In this document: positions 1 to 8,252 of the stretch, piece by piece
How positions within the stretch are numbered: the first letter of the stretch is position 1
How the letters are laid out: each line of letters starts with the position of its first letter
Assembly (NCBI GenBank): GCA_028280345.1
Contig: JANQLY010000011.1
Span: 248,001 to 312,000 of the forward strand
Reading direction: 5' to 3'
Length of the DNA stretch: 64,000 bases
Origin: Pseudomonadales bacterium
Lineage (GTDB): Bacteria > Pseudomonadota > Gammaproteobacteria > Pseudomonadales > UBA7239
The notes under the pieces: generated by a model
What the model saw: the letters and a program-made list of their open reading frames with translations, nothing else
What the model was told of the DNA's origin: nothing
The model's database searches: none
Made by a program: the position numbers and the translations under genes

Positions 1-46
1 TATTTTTGAACCAGAGCAGAAAGCCGAAGACAACGGCAAGTCCTGA
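1..46 (+). CDS. hemA: 3' end of upstream gene, probably glutamyl-tRNA reductase (partial)
   Basis: An open frame enters from the left edge in frame 2. It encodes the last 14 residues (IFEPEQKAEDNGKS) and stops with TGA at 44-46, 26 bp before prfA. The residues alone do not identify a family. The hemA assignment rests only on the widespread gammaproteobacterial order hemA-prfA-prmC, and the two genes that follow fit that order. Confidence 0.45.
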   Translation, partial: IFEPEQKAEDNGKS

Positions 47-72
47 CAGTAACACGGTATTAACAAGCACCT

Positions 73-1158
73 ATGAAAGATTCCATCCTGGAAAAGTTGA
101 ACCATTTAAAAGATCGTTATGAAGAAGTGGGTGCGCTGTTGAGCGATCCGGAAGTGATGGCAGATCAAAACCGTTTTCGCGATCTCGGCAAGGAATATGC
201 GGAGATTGAGCCGGTAGTGAAGTGCTATGGGCGCTATACCATCACGCTTGATGATATTGAAGCGGCAAAAGAATTGCTTAAGGATGGCGATGCGGATATG
301 CGCGAGATGGCCCAGGAGGAAATAAAGCAGGCGGAGCAATCTCGAGAGGAACTGGAGCTGGATTTGCAAACCCTGCTGTTGCCAAAAGATCCTAACGATG
401 ACAAAAATGTTTTTCTGGAAGTTCGTGCCGGTACTGGTGGCGATGAGGCGGCGATTTTTTCCGGTGATCTGTTTCGTATGTACTCACGTTATGCCGAAAG
501 TCAGGGCTGGAAAGTGGAAGTGATCAGTGAGCGGCCGGGGGATCACGGCGGTTATAAAGAAATTATTACGCGTATCGCCGGTAAGGATGTGTATTCGCGC
601 CTCAAGTTTGAGTCCGGTGCACACCGCGTACAGCGTGTACCGGAAACCGAATCTCAGGGGCGTGTGCATACGTCGGCTTGCACAGTGGCGATCATGCCCG
701 AAGCTGATGAGCTTGAGGAAATCGATATCGACAAAAACGATTTGCGCATTGATACGTTCCGCGCTTCCGGTGCGGGCGGTCAGCACGTTAACAAAACAGA
801 TTCTGCAATTCGCCTGACACATTTACCGACTGGTATTGTAGTGGAGTGTCAGGATGAGCGTTCCCAGCACAAGAACAAGGCCAGAGCGATGTCACTGCTG
901 CAGGCCAGGCTTAACGATGTAGCGCAACAGCAGCAACAACAGGAGCAGGCGGATGAGCGGCGCAGTCTGGTGGGTAGTGGTGATCGTTCCGAGCGTATTC
1001 GCACCTACAATTATCCCCAGGGGCGCATTACGGATCACCGTATCAATCTGACCTTGTACAAACTTGATGAAATTACCCAGGGTGCACTTGACGAAGTGAT
1101 TCAGCCATTGATCAATGAACACCAGGCCGATCAGCTTGCGGCTCTGTCTGGTGAATAG
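73..1158 (+). CDS. prfA: Peptide chain release factor 1
   Basis: Class I release factor that recognises UAA and UAG stop codons in the ribosomal A site and triggers peptidyl-tRNA hydrolysis. The 361-residue length is normal for RF1. The catalytic GGQ tripeptide is at residues 235-237 in the context [15 protein letters not shown]; its glutamine is the residue methylated by PrmC. An acidic, helical N-terminal domain precedes it. The ATG at 73 follows the probable hemA stop closely, and prmC lies 73 bp downstream, so the three are likely one operon. Nothing unusual was seen. Confidence 0.98.
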   Translation: MKDSILEKLNHLKDRYEEVGALLSDPEVMADQNRFRDLGKEYAEIEPVVKCYGRYTITLDDIEAAKELLKDGDADMREMAQEEIKQAEQSREELELDLQTLLLPKDPNDDKNVFLEVRAGTGGDEAAIFSGDLFRMYSRYAESQGWKVEVISERPGDHGGYKEIITRIAGKDVYSRLKFESGAHRVQRVPETESQGRVHTSACTVAIMPEADELEEIDIDKNDLRIDTFRASGAGGQHVNKTDSAIRLTHLPTGIVVECQDERSQHKNKARAMSLLQARLNDVAQQQQQQEQADERRSLVGSGDRSERIRTYNYPQGRITDHRINLTLYKLDEITQGALDEVIQPLINEHQADQLAALSGE

Positions 1159-1231
1159 CCGGATGAAAAGGCGTGAACAGCTGAGAGAATAATCTAGTGA
1201 ATAACTTCTGTTCCTGTGTGATACCCGGACA

Positions 1232-2077
1232 ATGATGACCATAAAGTCAGCGCTTGACGATGCGGCCAGACAATTGGTCAATAGCACCAGTGCGCGACTT
1301 GATGCAGAAGTGCTGTTGACCCATGTGCTACAAAAAGATCGCAGTTGGTTGTTTACCTGGCCTGACAAGCCTGTGCCGTCGGAGCAATGGCGTAAATTTA
1401 ATGGCCTTGTCAATCGTCGCCAGCAAGGTGAGCCTGTTGCTTATATTGTCGGAGAACAGGAATTCTGGTCACTGCCGTTAACGGTCAATAATTCAACTCT
1501 GATTCCTCGCCCTGAAACTGAATTACTCGTAGAGCTTGCTTTGCAACAGATGCCGGAGGGAGCGATTAATGTACTCGATCTCGGTACCGGCAGTGGTGCG
1601 ATTGCGTTGGCATTGGCCTGGGAGCGTCCGGCCTGGAAGGTGACGGCTGTAGATAATGCCGGGGAAGCAGTGTCCCTGGCGCAACACAATGCAGACAAGC
1701 TCGGTTTGAGTCGGGTGTGTTGTTTGCAAAGTGACTGGTTTGCCCGTCTGTCAGACCAGCGTTTTGAATTGATTGTCAGCAATCCACCCTATATAGATGA
1801 TGGCGATGAACATTTAAATCGCGGTGATGTGAGGTTTGAGCCGAAGTCGGCCCTGGTTGCAGATCAGGGGGGGGTGGCTGCGTTTGCGGCGATTGCCGAC
1901 GAGGCTCCGCTGTATTTGATGGATTCCGGTTGTCTGATATTTGAGCACGGATATACCCAGGGGAAGGCTGTACGTGAGATGTTGTTGGCTCGAGGCTACC
2001 AACAGGTGCAAACCTTTGCTGATCTTGCCGGGCACGAACGTGTGACATTGGGTATTTATAGTGGTGCAGGTGAGTAA
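1232..2077 (+). CDS. prmC: Release factor glutamine methyltransferase PrmC (HemK)
   Basis: SAM-dependent methyltransferase that N5-methylates the glutamine of the GGQ motif in RF1 and RF2. It has an N-terminal helical domain, the SAM-binding glycine loop VLDLGTGSG at residues 114-122, and the family's catalytic NPPY at residues 184-187. The length of 281 is typical. The start is one of two adjacent ATG codons at 1232 and 1235; the second gives the more usual N-terminus. It sits directly after its substrate gene prfA and ends one base before the MoeB start region. Confidence 0.97.
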   Translation: MMTIKSALDDAARQLVNSTSARLDAEVLLTHVLQKDRSWLFTWPDKPVPSEQWRKFNGLVNRRQQGEPVAYIVGEQEFWSLPLTVNNSTLIPRPETELLVELALQQMPEGAINVLDLGTGSGAIALALAWERPAWKVTAVDNAGEAVSLAQHNADKLGLSRVCCLQSDWFARLSDQRFELIVSNPPYIDDGDEHLNRGDVRFEPKSALVADQGGVAAFAAIADEAPLYLMDSGCLIFEHGYTQGKAVREMLLARGYQQVQTFADLAGHERVTLGIYSGAGE

Positions 2078-2080
2078 GTG

Positions 2081-2827
2081 ATGGATGATCAACAGCTGTT
2101 ACGTTACAGTCGCCAGATTATGCTGCCGCAGCTTGATTACGCAGGGCAGCAGCGCTTGCTTGAGTCATCCGTGCTCGTGGTCGGGCTCGGTGGTCTTGGT
2201 TCCCCGGTGGCGATGTATCTGGCGACTGCAGGGGTGGGTCATTTGTTGCTCAATGACTTTGATGATGTGGATTTAAGTAATTTACAGCGTCAGATTGCAC
2301 ATAGTGCCGAAAGGCTTGGTGAGAATAAGGCAAATTCTGCGGCGCAGTGTTTACAAGCATTAAACAGTGATTGCCGCGTTATCGAACTGGCAGAAAAGCT
2401 GGATGCAGAAGCCCTGTTGAAAACAGTCGTACAGGTTGATGTGGTGGTGGATTGTAGTGATAATTTTGCTACACGCTTTTTGTTGAATCGTTTATGTGTA
2501 CAGGCAAGTAAGCCGTTGGTGTCCGGTGCGGCAATTCGTTTTGAGGGGCAGGTCAGTGTGTTTCGCAACCGGCAGTCTGATGATGCGTGTTACCGTTGCC
2601 TATATGATGATGAAGCTGCCGATGATGCCGTGTTGAATTGTTCCGAAAACGGTGTGCTCGCACCTGTGGTGGGAGTGATAGGTTCGCTGCAGGCAGTAGA
2701 GGTGATTAAAGTGCTCACTGATATCGGCGAGCCATTAGTTAACCGTCTGTTGGTAGTTGATGCTTTAAATATGGATATACGCACCCTGACGATCAGGAAA
2801 GATCAGCAGTGTCCGGTTTGTGCGTAG
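2081..2827 (+). CDS. moeB: Molybdopterin-synthase adenylyltransferase (MoeB/ThiF family)
   Basis: E1-like enzyme that adenylates the C-terminal glycine of a ubiquitin-like sulfur carrier (MoaD in molybdopterin synthesis). Visible features are RYSRQIMLPQ near the N-terminus, the nucleotide-binding GLGGLGSP around residue 37, DLSNLQRQ, the VSGAAIRFEGQ segment, and two CxxC pairs (CYRC and the C-terminal CPVC) expected to bind zinc. It aligns by eye along its whole length with E. coli MoeB. A GTG at 2078 is an equally possible start immediately after the prmC stop; I chose the ATG at 2081. A ThiF-type role in thiamine synthesis is possible, since moa/moe partners are not in the window. Confidence 0.88.
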   Translation: MDDQQLLRYSRQIMLPQLDYAGQQRLLESSVLVVGLGGLGSPVAMYLATAGVGHLLLNDFDDVDLSNLQRQIAHSAERLGENKANSAAQCLQALNSDCRVIELAEKLDAEALLKTVVQVDVVVDCSDNFATRFLLNRLCVQASKPLVSGAAIRFEGQVSVFRNRQSDDACYRCLYDDEAADDAVLNCSENGVLAPVVGVIGSLQAVEVIKVLTDIGEPLVNRLLVVDALNMDIRTLTIRKDQQCPVCA

Positions 2828-2883
2828 TGATAGTTTGGGCAAAGATAGCTACAAATAAAGTGTAAGAGAGTGCAAAAGGGTCA

Positions 2884-3912
2884 GTGAAAATAGCAGCGAT
2901 TAATAGAGAACTGGAAACAGCGTTACAGCATAAAATAGATCAGAAAACCAAGCCGCCAGGCGCCCTGGGTAAGCTGGAGCATGTGGCATTACAGATTGGT
3001 TTGATTCAGCAGAGCCTTGAGCCAGTTCTGCAAAACCCGCAATTGTTATTGTTTGCTGGCGACCACGGTCTCGTTCAGGCAGGTGTCAGTCCATATCCTC
3101 AGGAAGTGACCCAGCAAATGGTGATGAACTTTGTTGCAGGTGGCGCTGCAATTAATGTGTTCTGTCGCCAGCACAATATTGCGATTGATGTGGTTGATGC
3201 CGGGGTTAATGGTGATTTGTCAGGTCTGGATATTGTCCATGCCAAAGTGGCTCAAGGGACGGCGAACTGTCTGGAAGGGCCAGCGATGACTGCTGAACAG
3301 TTTGAACAGGCTTGTAAAGCTGCGCGTCAGTTAGTGGTGGAAAAACACAGCGCCGGTTGCAATGTGATTGGTTTTGGTGAAATGGGCATCGGCAATACCT
3401 CATCAGCGGCTTTGGTGTTTAGTGTATTGAGTGGTATGGCGGTTGAGGATTGTGTGGGTCGCGGTACCGGGCTTGATGATGCTGGACTGGCACAAAAAAA
3501 AGCTGTATTGCGTCAGGTGATAAACAGGCATCAGGGCGTTGAGAAAACGGCGCCAAGTGTCTTGCAGGCATTTGGTGGTTTTGAACTGGTGATGATTTAC
3601 GCAGCAGCTTTGCAGGCAGCCGAGCTAAATATGATAGTGCTGGTAGACGGCTTTATTGCAACGGCCGCGATTGCTGCAGCGATTCACGAAGCGCCTGCGC
3701 TACAGGATTACTGCCTGTTTTCCCATTTGTCTGATGAGCATGCCCATAAGATGATGTTGGACTATCTGGGTGTGGAGCCACTGTTGCAGCTTAATATGCG
3801 CCTTGGTGAGGGCAGTGGTGTAGCGATAACCTATCCACTTATCGAATCGGCAATAGCCTTTCTTAATGAGATGGCTTCGTTTGAAAGTGCCGGTGTGTCA
3901 GACAAGGAATAA
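2884..3912 (+). CDS. cobT: Nicotinate-nucleotide-dimethylbenzimidazole phosphoribosyltransferase
   Basis: Activates the lower ligand of cobalamin by transferring phosphoribose from nicotinate mononucleotide to 5,6-dimethylbenzimidazole. Recognisable segments are KTKPPGALGKLE near the N-terminus, FAGDHGL, GFGEMGIGNTSSAA, and the C-terminal LGEGSGVA whose glutamate is the catalytic base in this family. The length of 342 matches the family. The start is GTG at 2884, preceded by an AAAAGGG ribosome-binding site. cobS follows after 5 bp. No cobalamin riboswitch fits in the 56 bp upstream, so this pair probably depends on upstream transcription. Confidence 0.97.
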   Translation: MKIAAINRELETALQHKIDQKTKPPGALGKLEHVALQIGLIQQSLEPVLQNPQLLLFAGDHGLVQAGVSPYPQEVTQQMVMNFVAGGAAINVFCRQHNIAIDVVDAGVNGDLSGLDIVHAKVAQGTANCLEGPAMTAEQFEQACKAARQLVVEKHSAGCNVIGFGEMGIGNTSSAALVFSVLSGMAVEDCVGRGTGLDDAGLAQKKAVLRQVINRHQGVEKTAPSVLQAFGGFELVMIYAAALQAAELNMIVLVDGFIATAAIAAAIHEAPALQDYCLFSHLSDEHAHKMMLDYLGVEPLLQLNMRLGEGSGVAITYPLIESAIAFLNEMASFESAGVSDKE

Positions 3913-3917
3913 CTGTA

Positions 3918-4670
3918 ATGAATCATCACTGGCAGGGTTTTCTCGCAGCATTGGTATTTTTTACTCGCTTACCGGTATCTGGCCTTTATCTCCACAGCGA
4001 AACCCATCATCAAACGCTCGTACGTAACTTCCCGCTTGCGGGTTTGGTTGTTGGTTTGATTGGCTCCGGTGTATTCAGTTTGTTGATTACGGTGTTGCCG
4101 TTAGTGGTAACACTGCTGCTGAGTTTACTTGCTATGGTGCTGGCAACAGGTGCCATACATGAAGATGGTTTTGCAGACATGTGTGATGGCTTTGGTGGTG
4201 GTTGGGATAAAAGTCAGGTGTTGGATATTATGAAAGACTCCCGTCTTGGTAGCTATGGTGTGACGGGCTTGTTTTTTCTATTGTCGTTAAAATTTGTGGC
4301 ATTGCACCAGCTTGGTGCTCATCTGATTCCAATGGTATTGATCAGTGCTCATGTAGTCAGTCGTGTGGTAGCAGGTAGTCTGGTTTATACCTGTGATTAT
4401 GTGCAGGATGATGAAAACAAAAAAGTTCCGTCACTATTGCTTGAGCTGGATAAAAACAGTTTGCTACTGATGGCGGCGCTGGCAGCAGTGGTCATGTTCT
4501 GGTTGCCACTGGCAACAATGCTGTTCATAGCTGTTTGCTTGCTGTTATTCGCAAAGCTTGCCGAACGTTATTTGAAACGGCGCATTGGTGGTTATACCGG
4601 TGATTGCCTCGGCGGTGTACAGCAGGGTGCAGAGGTGGTTTTCTATTTGCTGCTGCTGGCTATGCTCTGA
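3918..4670 (+). CDS. cobS: Adenosylcobinamide-GDP ribazoletransferase (cobalamin synthase)
   Basis: Integral membrane enzyme that joins adenosylcobinamide-GDP to alpha-ribazole, the final assembly step of the cobalamin nucleotide loop. The signature acidic segment EDGFADMCDGFGGG, followed by DIMKDSRLGSYG, is present around residues 75-110, and hydrophobic helices fill the rest. The length of 250 is normal. It starts 5 bp after cobT and is the last gene of this rightward run, meeting the convergent DUF3179 gene 13 bp later. No cobU/cobP or corrin-ring genes are nearby, so the locus fits salvage or late assembly. Confidence 0.96.
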   Translation: MNHHWQGFLAALVFFTRLPVSGLYLHSETHHQTLVRNFPLAGLVVGLIGSGVFSLLITVLPLVVTLLLSLLAMVLATGAIHEDGFADMCDGFGGGWDKSQVLDIMKDSRLGSYGVTGLFFLLSLKFVALHQLGAHLIPMVLISAHVVSRVVAGSLVYTCDYVQDDENKKVPSLLLELDKNSLLLMAALAAVVMFWLPLATMLFIAVCLLLFAKLAERYLKRRIGGYTGDCLGGVQQGAEVVFYLLLLAML

Positions 4671-4683
4671 ATCGTAGCATTAT

Positions 4684-5868
4684 CTAATTGATGAGCTGCG
4701 TATTCGGAAACCAGTGACTCCAGATCATCCATGGCACATGAGAATAGAGATTGGCGCGTTGTAGTTTGCCAGAAGCTGTGCTGCCGTAGGGATCAATTTC
4801 ATCAATTGATGTAATTGGTTGGTTGGCATCGTTATAAAATGCCGCAACGGTTTGATACTTATCAAACCATACTGCGACTACAGGTGTATCTGACAAGGTT
4901 ATATTTTGCACTGGGGATGTTGCAAAGGCTTTCCGGGTAATAGCCATTTGTTCGTTGCCCACTTTCAGACCCCAGATTTGCTCCTGATTTTCCAGACGGT
5001 TGTCGTCCAGTCGCAAGGTTGGGAACAGCGGAGTGCCGGCGTAGTGAGAGGGCAGTGCAGCATCAAACAGCTTTAGGGTGATCTTGTCGAGTAGGTTGGG
5101 TTCAAACAGGTAGACCTGGCCATTCGGGTAGAGTTGTTTAAAGGCATGCCACGGCATGCGTTGCACCGGATATTCTTCCAGTATGCTGTGACTAAATTCA
5201 GCGGTTGCGGTAATTTGCTGGATCAGCTCGCCACTGTGCCGGTCGGTAAAGATAAGGTTGTTATGAACCTGGGCGATTACACGAAAGTTGGTATCACTGC
5301 CGTCAAGTTGAGGGTTAAAAGCCATGGGTAGATTGCTCATGGCGCAGTAGGTCATTACGGTGTCTCGATTGCCGACGGTGTCACCGGCAATGTGGGGGAT
5401 TTGCATCCAGTCTCGGGGGTAGGCTCTGGCATCATCATCAATCTCGAGTACAAACACATCGGTGTTTTCTGCAAGTAGAGGATTAGCTTCATCAATTGAA
5501 ATAAACTTTGCAGTGTGGTGCTCGGCACGCAACCAGATTTCGGCGGCAAACAGGTTGATAAAGAACAGGCAAAGGGCAATGCCAATAATATAAAGTCTCA
5601 CAGGTGTGCGATTGAAAATTTGTTGTCTGACATTAATTATAATAACAATCGCTAACATAATAATGAGGCTATAGGTAATGAAGTAGCGATAGCGGAATAC
5701 TTCAACAATCCAGTCACGTGGAAAGTTCAATGATTGACCAATTTCGGTCATAGCAAATGCACCGAAAATACCGAGAACTGAACTCAACAGAATAATAGTC
5801 AAGGCAACCAGACCTGTTGCTGAAGAGGCTTTGTTTTTATCGTGAATAAAGAAATCAACAAACTTCAT
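4684..5868 (-). CDS. DUF3179 membrane protein
   Basis: Three or four hydrophobic helices occupy about residues 15-110. A soluble domain follows with the DUF3179 pattern: ARAYPRDWMQIPHIAGDTVG, then VMTYCAMSNLPMAFNP, then the closing AVWFDKYQ...AF strand. In most DUF3179 proteins the segment after TYC contains a second cysteine (TYCPLCGT); here it reads TYCAMSN, so only one cysteine remains. No biochemical role is established for the family. The ATG at 5868 follows AAGGAAACGAT. The gene converges with cobS and is 42 bp upstream-adjacent to pdxH on the same strand. Confidence 0.85.
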   Translation of the reverse strand: MKFVDFFIHDKNKASSATGLVALTIILLSSVLGIFGAFAMTEIGQSLNFPRDWIVEVFRYRYFITYSLIIMLAIVIIINVRQQIFNRTPVRLYIIGIALCLFFINLFAAEIWLRAEHHTAKFISIDEANPLLAENTDVFVLEIDDDARAYPRDWMQIPHIAGDTVGNRDTVMTYCAMSNLPMAFNPQLDGSDTNFRVIAQVHNNLIFTDRHSGELIQQITATAEFSHSILEEYPVQRMPWHAFKQLYPNGQVYLFEPNLLDKITLKLFDAALPSHYAGTPLFPTLRLDDNRLENQEQIWGLKVGNEQMAITRKAFATSPVQNITLSDTPVVAVWFDKYQTVAAFYNDANQPITSIDEIDPYGSTASGKLQRANLYSHVPWMIWSHWFPNTQLIN

Positions 5869-5910
5869 ATCGTTTCCTTTTTAATCAGTTCGATTGCTGC
5901 CCGGAGTGAT

Positions 5911-6561
5911 TCAGGGTGCAAGGCGTTCAATGTGCCAATGACTGTCATCTTGAAGAGTATAGATAAAGCGATCGTGCAGACGGTTTTCCCTGCCTTGCCA
6001 GAATTCTATGCGCTGTGGTTTAACGCAGTATCCACCCCAAAATGGTGGTAGAGGAATAGGCTTGTCTGAATATTGCTGGCTGACGTCTTCATATTGCTGT
6101 TCAAGCGTGGTGCGGCTATCAAGAGGACGGCTTTGTGCTGAAGCCCAGGCGGCCCACTGGCTCTCTTTTGGGCGAGATTGAAAATAATCGCTTGCTTCTG
6201 CGTCTGAAACCCGGCTCGCTATGCCTTCAATCTTGATTTGTCGATCCAGTGGTAGCCAGGCAAACAATAGAGCAACGCGGTTATTGCTTTCGATGGCGTG
6301 GCCTTTTCGGCTTTCGAAGTTGGTGTAAAAGATAAATCCCCGGGCATCCAGCTGTTTCAATAATACAGTGCGCGCTGACGGTTGGCCTGTAGCGTCTACG
6401 GTGGCTACTGTCATCGCAGACGGATCCCTGATATCAGAATGCTGTGCCAGTTCGAACCATTCCCCAAATTGCTCAAACGGGTCATCAGCCAGATCTTTTC
6501 TGCGCAAACCGCCGTGGGTGTACTCCCGACGTAGTTGGCTTATATCTTTGTCTTTACCCAT
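5911..6561 (-). CDS. pdxH: Pyridoxine/pyridoxamine 5'-phosphate oxidase
   Basis: FMN enzyme that makes pyridoxal 5'-phosphate from PNP or PMP. It shows LRREYTHGGLRRKDL near the N-terminus, the FMN-contacting SARTVLLKQLDARGFIFYTN, QIKIEGIASRVSD, and the C-terminal RIEFWQGRENRLHDR that holds substrate and cofactor. From the ATG at 6561 the product is 216 residues, the usual length. The frame stays open upstream to 6813, but that 84-residue extension has no PdxH character and would overlap the divergent pyruvate kinase start, so it is rejected. Confidence 0.96.
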   Translation of the reverse strand: MGKDKDISQLRREYTHGGLRRKDLADDPFEQFGEWFELAQHSDIRDPSAMTVATVDATGQPSARTVLLKQLDARGFIFYTNFESRKGHAIESNNRVALLFAWLPLDRQIKIEGIASRVSDAEASDYFQSRPKESQWAAWASAQSRPLDSRTTLEQQYEDVSQQYSDKPIPLPPFWGGYCVKPQRIEFWQGRENRLHDRFIYTLQDDSHWHIERLAP

Positions 6562-6769
6562 GGTTTTGTGGTCTGAATACGCTCTGTGGTTAGCAGTCGT
6601 GAATGCAGATTCTAGCATCGAACCCGATGTATTTGATACAGCAGGTGTTTTTGTCTGGGGAAAGGAGTAAAATCTTTGCCTGTTATTGTACGTGTTATCC
6701 GTTGTTGGTTGTGGCCTGAACTGATTCGAAGCTGAATTGGAGGAAAGGCTGACGTATTGAGAGAAAGGT

Positions 6770-8203
6770 ATGGGTAAAAAATCTACGGACACAGAAATGA
6801 ACATCCCGCGCAAAACAAAGATTATTTGTACAGTGGGGCCTGCGACCGATAGTTACGACATGCTGAAAAAGCTGGCAGAGGCCGGAATGAATATTGTGCG
6901 CTTGAATATGTCGCACGGTGATCATAAAAACCTTGCCAAGGTTATCAAGGCAATCAAGACGCTAAATCAGAAGCCGGAGTTTGCAATCCCGGTATTGTTG
7001 GATACCCAGGGACCAGAAATTCGTACCGGTAATTTGCAGAGCGATCTCGAATTAAAAAAAGGTGATGTAATTTCTATTACAGTGCGTGCTGATGAAGTAG
7101 AAGAAACCTCTTTTCATATTAACTACCAGGATCTGATTGATGAGGTCAGTGTTGGTGATCGCATTACTGTGGATAATGGCTTGATCAATTTTGAAGTGCT
7201 GGAAAAGCAAGAGCGCGCGATGCAGTGTAGGGTGATTGATGGTGGTCGCCTTGGCAGTAAGCGTCACGTTAACCTGCCGGGGATTCGGGTAAACTTGCCG
7301 TCAATCACAGCTAAAGACAAGGAAGATATTCTGTTTGGTGTGGAGCAAGGTGTGGACTTCATTGCCTTGTCGTTTGTGCGCGAGGCTGGGGATATTCGAG
7401 AGTTGCGCGCCTTTCTCGGCAAGAAAGGCGAGCGTATCAAAATCATCGCCAAGATTGAGGACCAGGAAGGGGTGCGCAACCTCGAAGAGATTGTTCAGGA
7501 AGCGGACGGCGTGATGGTGGCCCGGGGGGATCTCGGGGTAGAGATTAATATTGAAGATCTGCCCAATGTGCAGCGCAAAATTGTGCGCCTGTGCCATGTT
7601 TACGGCAAGCGAGTGATTGTGGCAACTCACTTGCTTGAATCAATGATTGAAAACCCGATACCGACCCGCGCTGAAGTTACCGATGTTGCTAATGCTATCT
7701 ACGAGGAGGTAGATGCCATTATGTTGTCGGGTGAGACAACGGTCGGTAAGTACCCAGTAAGATGTGTTGAACATCTCGATAATATTGCACGTACTTCTGA
7801 GCGAGTGCCGGGCTTGCAATTCAGCAAGTTGTTGCAAAAATTTGATAACAAGGAGTTTCTCGCTGCGGCGGCCGTAGAGCTGGCGGAATCTCTTGGAGCG
7901 ATGGGGATTGTGGTTATTACGCGGCGTGGCATCATGGCAAGCCATGTTACCAATTGCCGCCCATTCAAATCGACGATCTATGCGTTTACCAATGATGGTC
8001 GTACCTGTCGGCAATTGGCGATCAATCGTGGGGTGGCTGCCCACAAGGTGACTTTTAGCAAAGACCCGGAAAAAACTCTTGCGAGTGGTTTCAGGTTAAT
8101 GAAAAAGAATTATGGCTTTGCCTCGGGTGACAAAGTAGTGGTTATTTCCGATGTGATTGCTGGCTCTGGCATTGATGCGATTCAGATTCGCGAAATTCCC
8201 TGA
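6770..8203 (+). CDS. pyk: Pyruvate kinase
   Basis: Glycolytic enzyme that converts phosphoenolpyruvate and ADP to pyruvate and ATP. Conserved elements include TKIICTVGPATDSY, NIVRLNMSHGDH, the active-site stretch KIIAKIEDQEGVRNLEEI, ARGDLGVEI and MLSGETTVGKYP. At 477 residues it resembles the PykA (type II) form. The ATG at 6770 has a close GAAAGG; a second ATG at 6797 begins at the first conserved residues but has no ribosome-binding site. It is divergent from pdxH across a 208-bp intergenic region that must hold both promoters; I could not place them with confidence. Confidence 0.97.
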   Translation: MGKKSTDTEMNIPRKTKIICTVGPATDSYDMLKKLAEAGMNIVRLNMSHGDHKNLAKVIKAIKTLNQKPEFAIPVLLDTQGPEIRTGNLQSDLELKKGDVISITVRADEVEETSFHINYQDLIDEVSVGDRITVDNGLINFEVLEKQERAMQCRVIDGGRLGSKRHVNLPGIRVNLPSITAKDKEDILFGVEQGVDFIALSFVREAGDIRELRAFLGKKGERIKIIAKIEDQEGVRNLEEIVQEADGVMVARGDLGVEINIEDLPNVQRKIVRLCHVYGKRVIVATHLLESMIENPIPTRAEVTDVANAIYEEVDAIMLSGETTVGKYPVRCVEHLDNIARTSERVPGLQFSKLLQKFDNKEFLAAAAVELAESLGAMGIVVITRRGIMASHVTNCRPFKSTIYAFTNDGRTCRQLAINRGVAAHKVTFSKDPEKTLASGFRLMKKNYGFASGDKVVVISDVIAGSGIDAIQIREIP

Positions 8204-8252
8204 TTGCAGCTAACTCTCTTTTACTGGCTGCCCTTGTGCTAGTGCCATTTTA

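Noticed and set aside
2828..2883. Cobalamin riboswitch upstream of cobT
   Set aside because: The gap is only 56 bp, too short for a B12 riboswitch, and no B12-box-like sequence is visible.
6562..6813. 84-residue N-terminal extension of pdxH
   Set aside because: It has no PdxH similarity and would overlap the divergent pyruvate kinase start; the ATG at 6561 gives the normal length.
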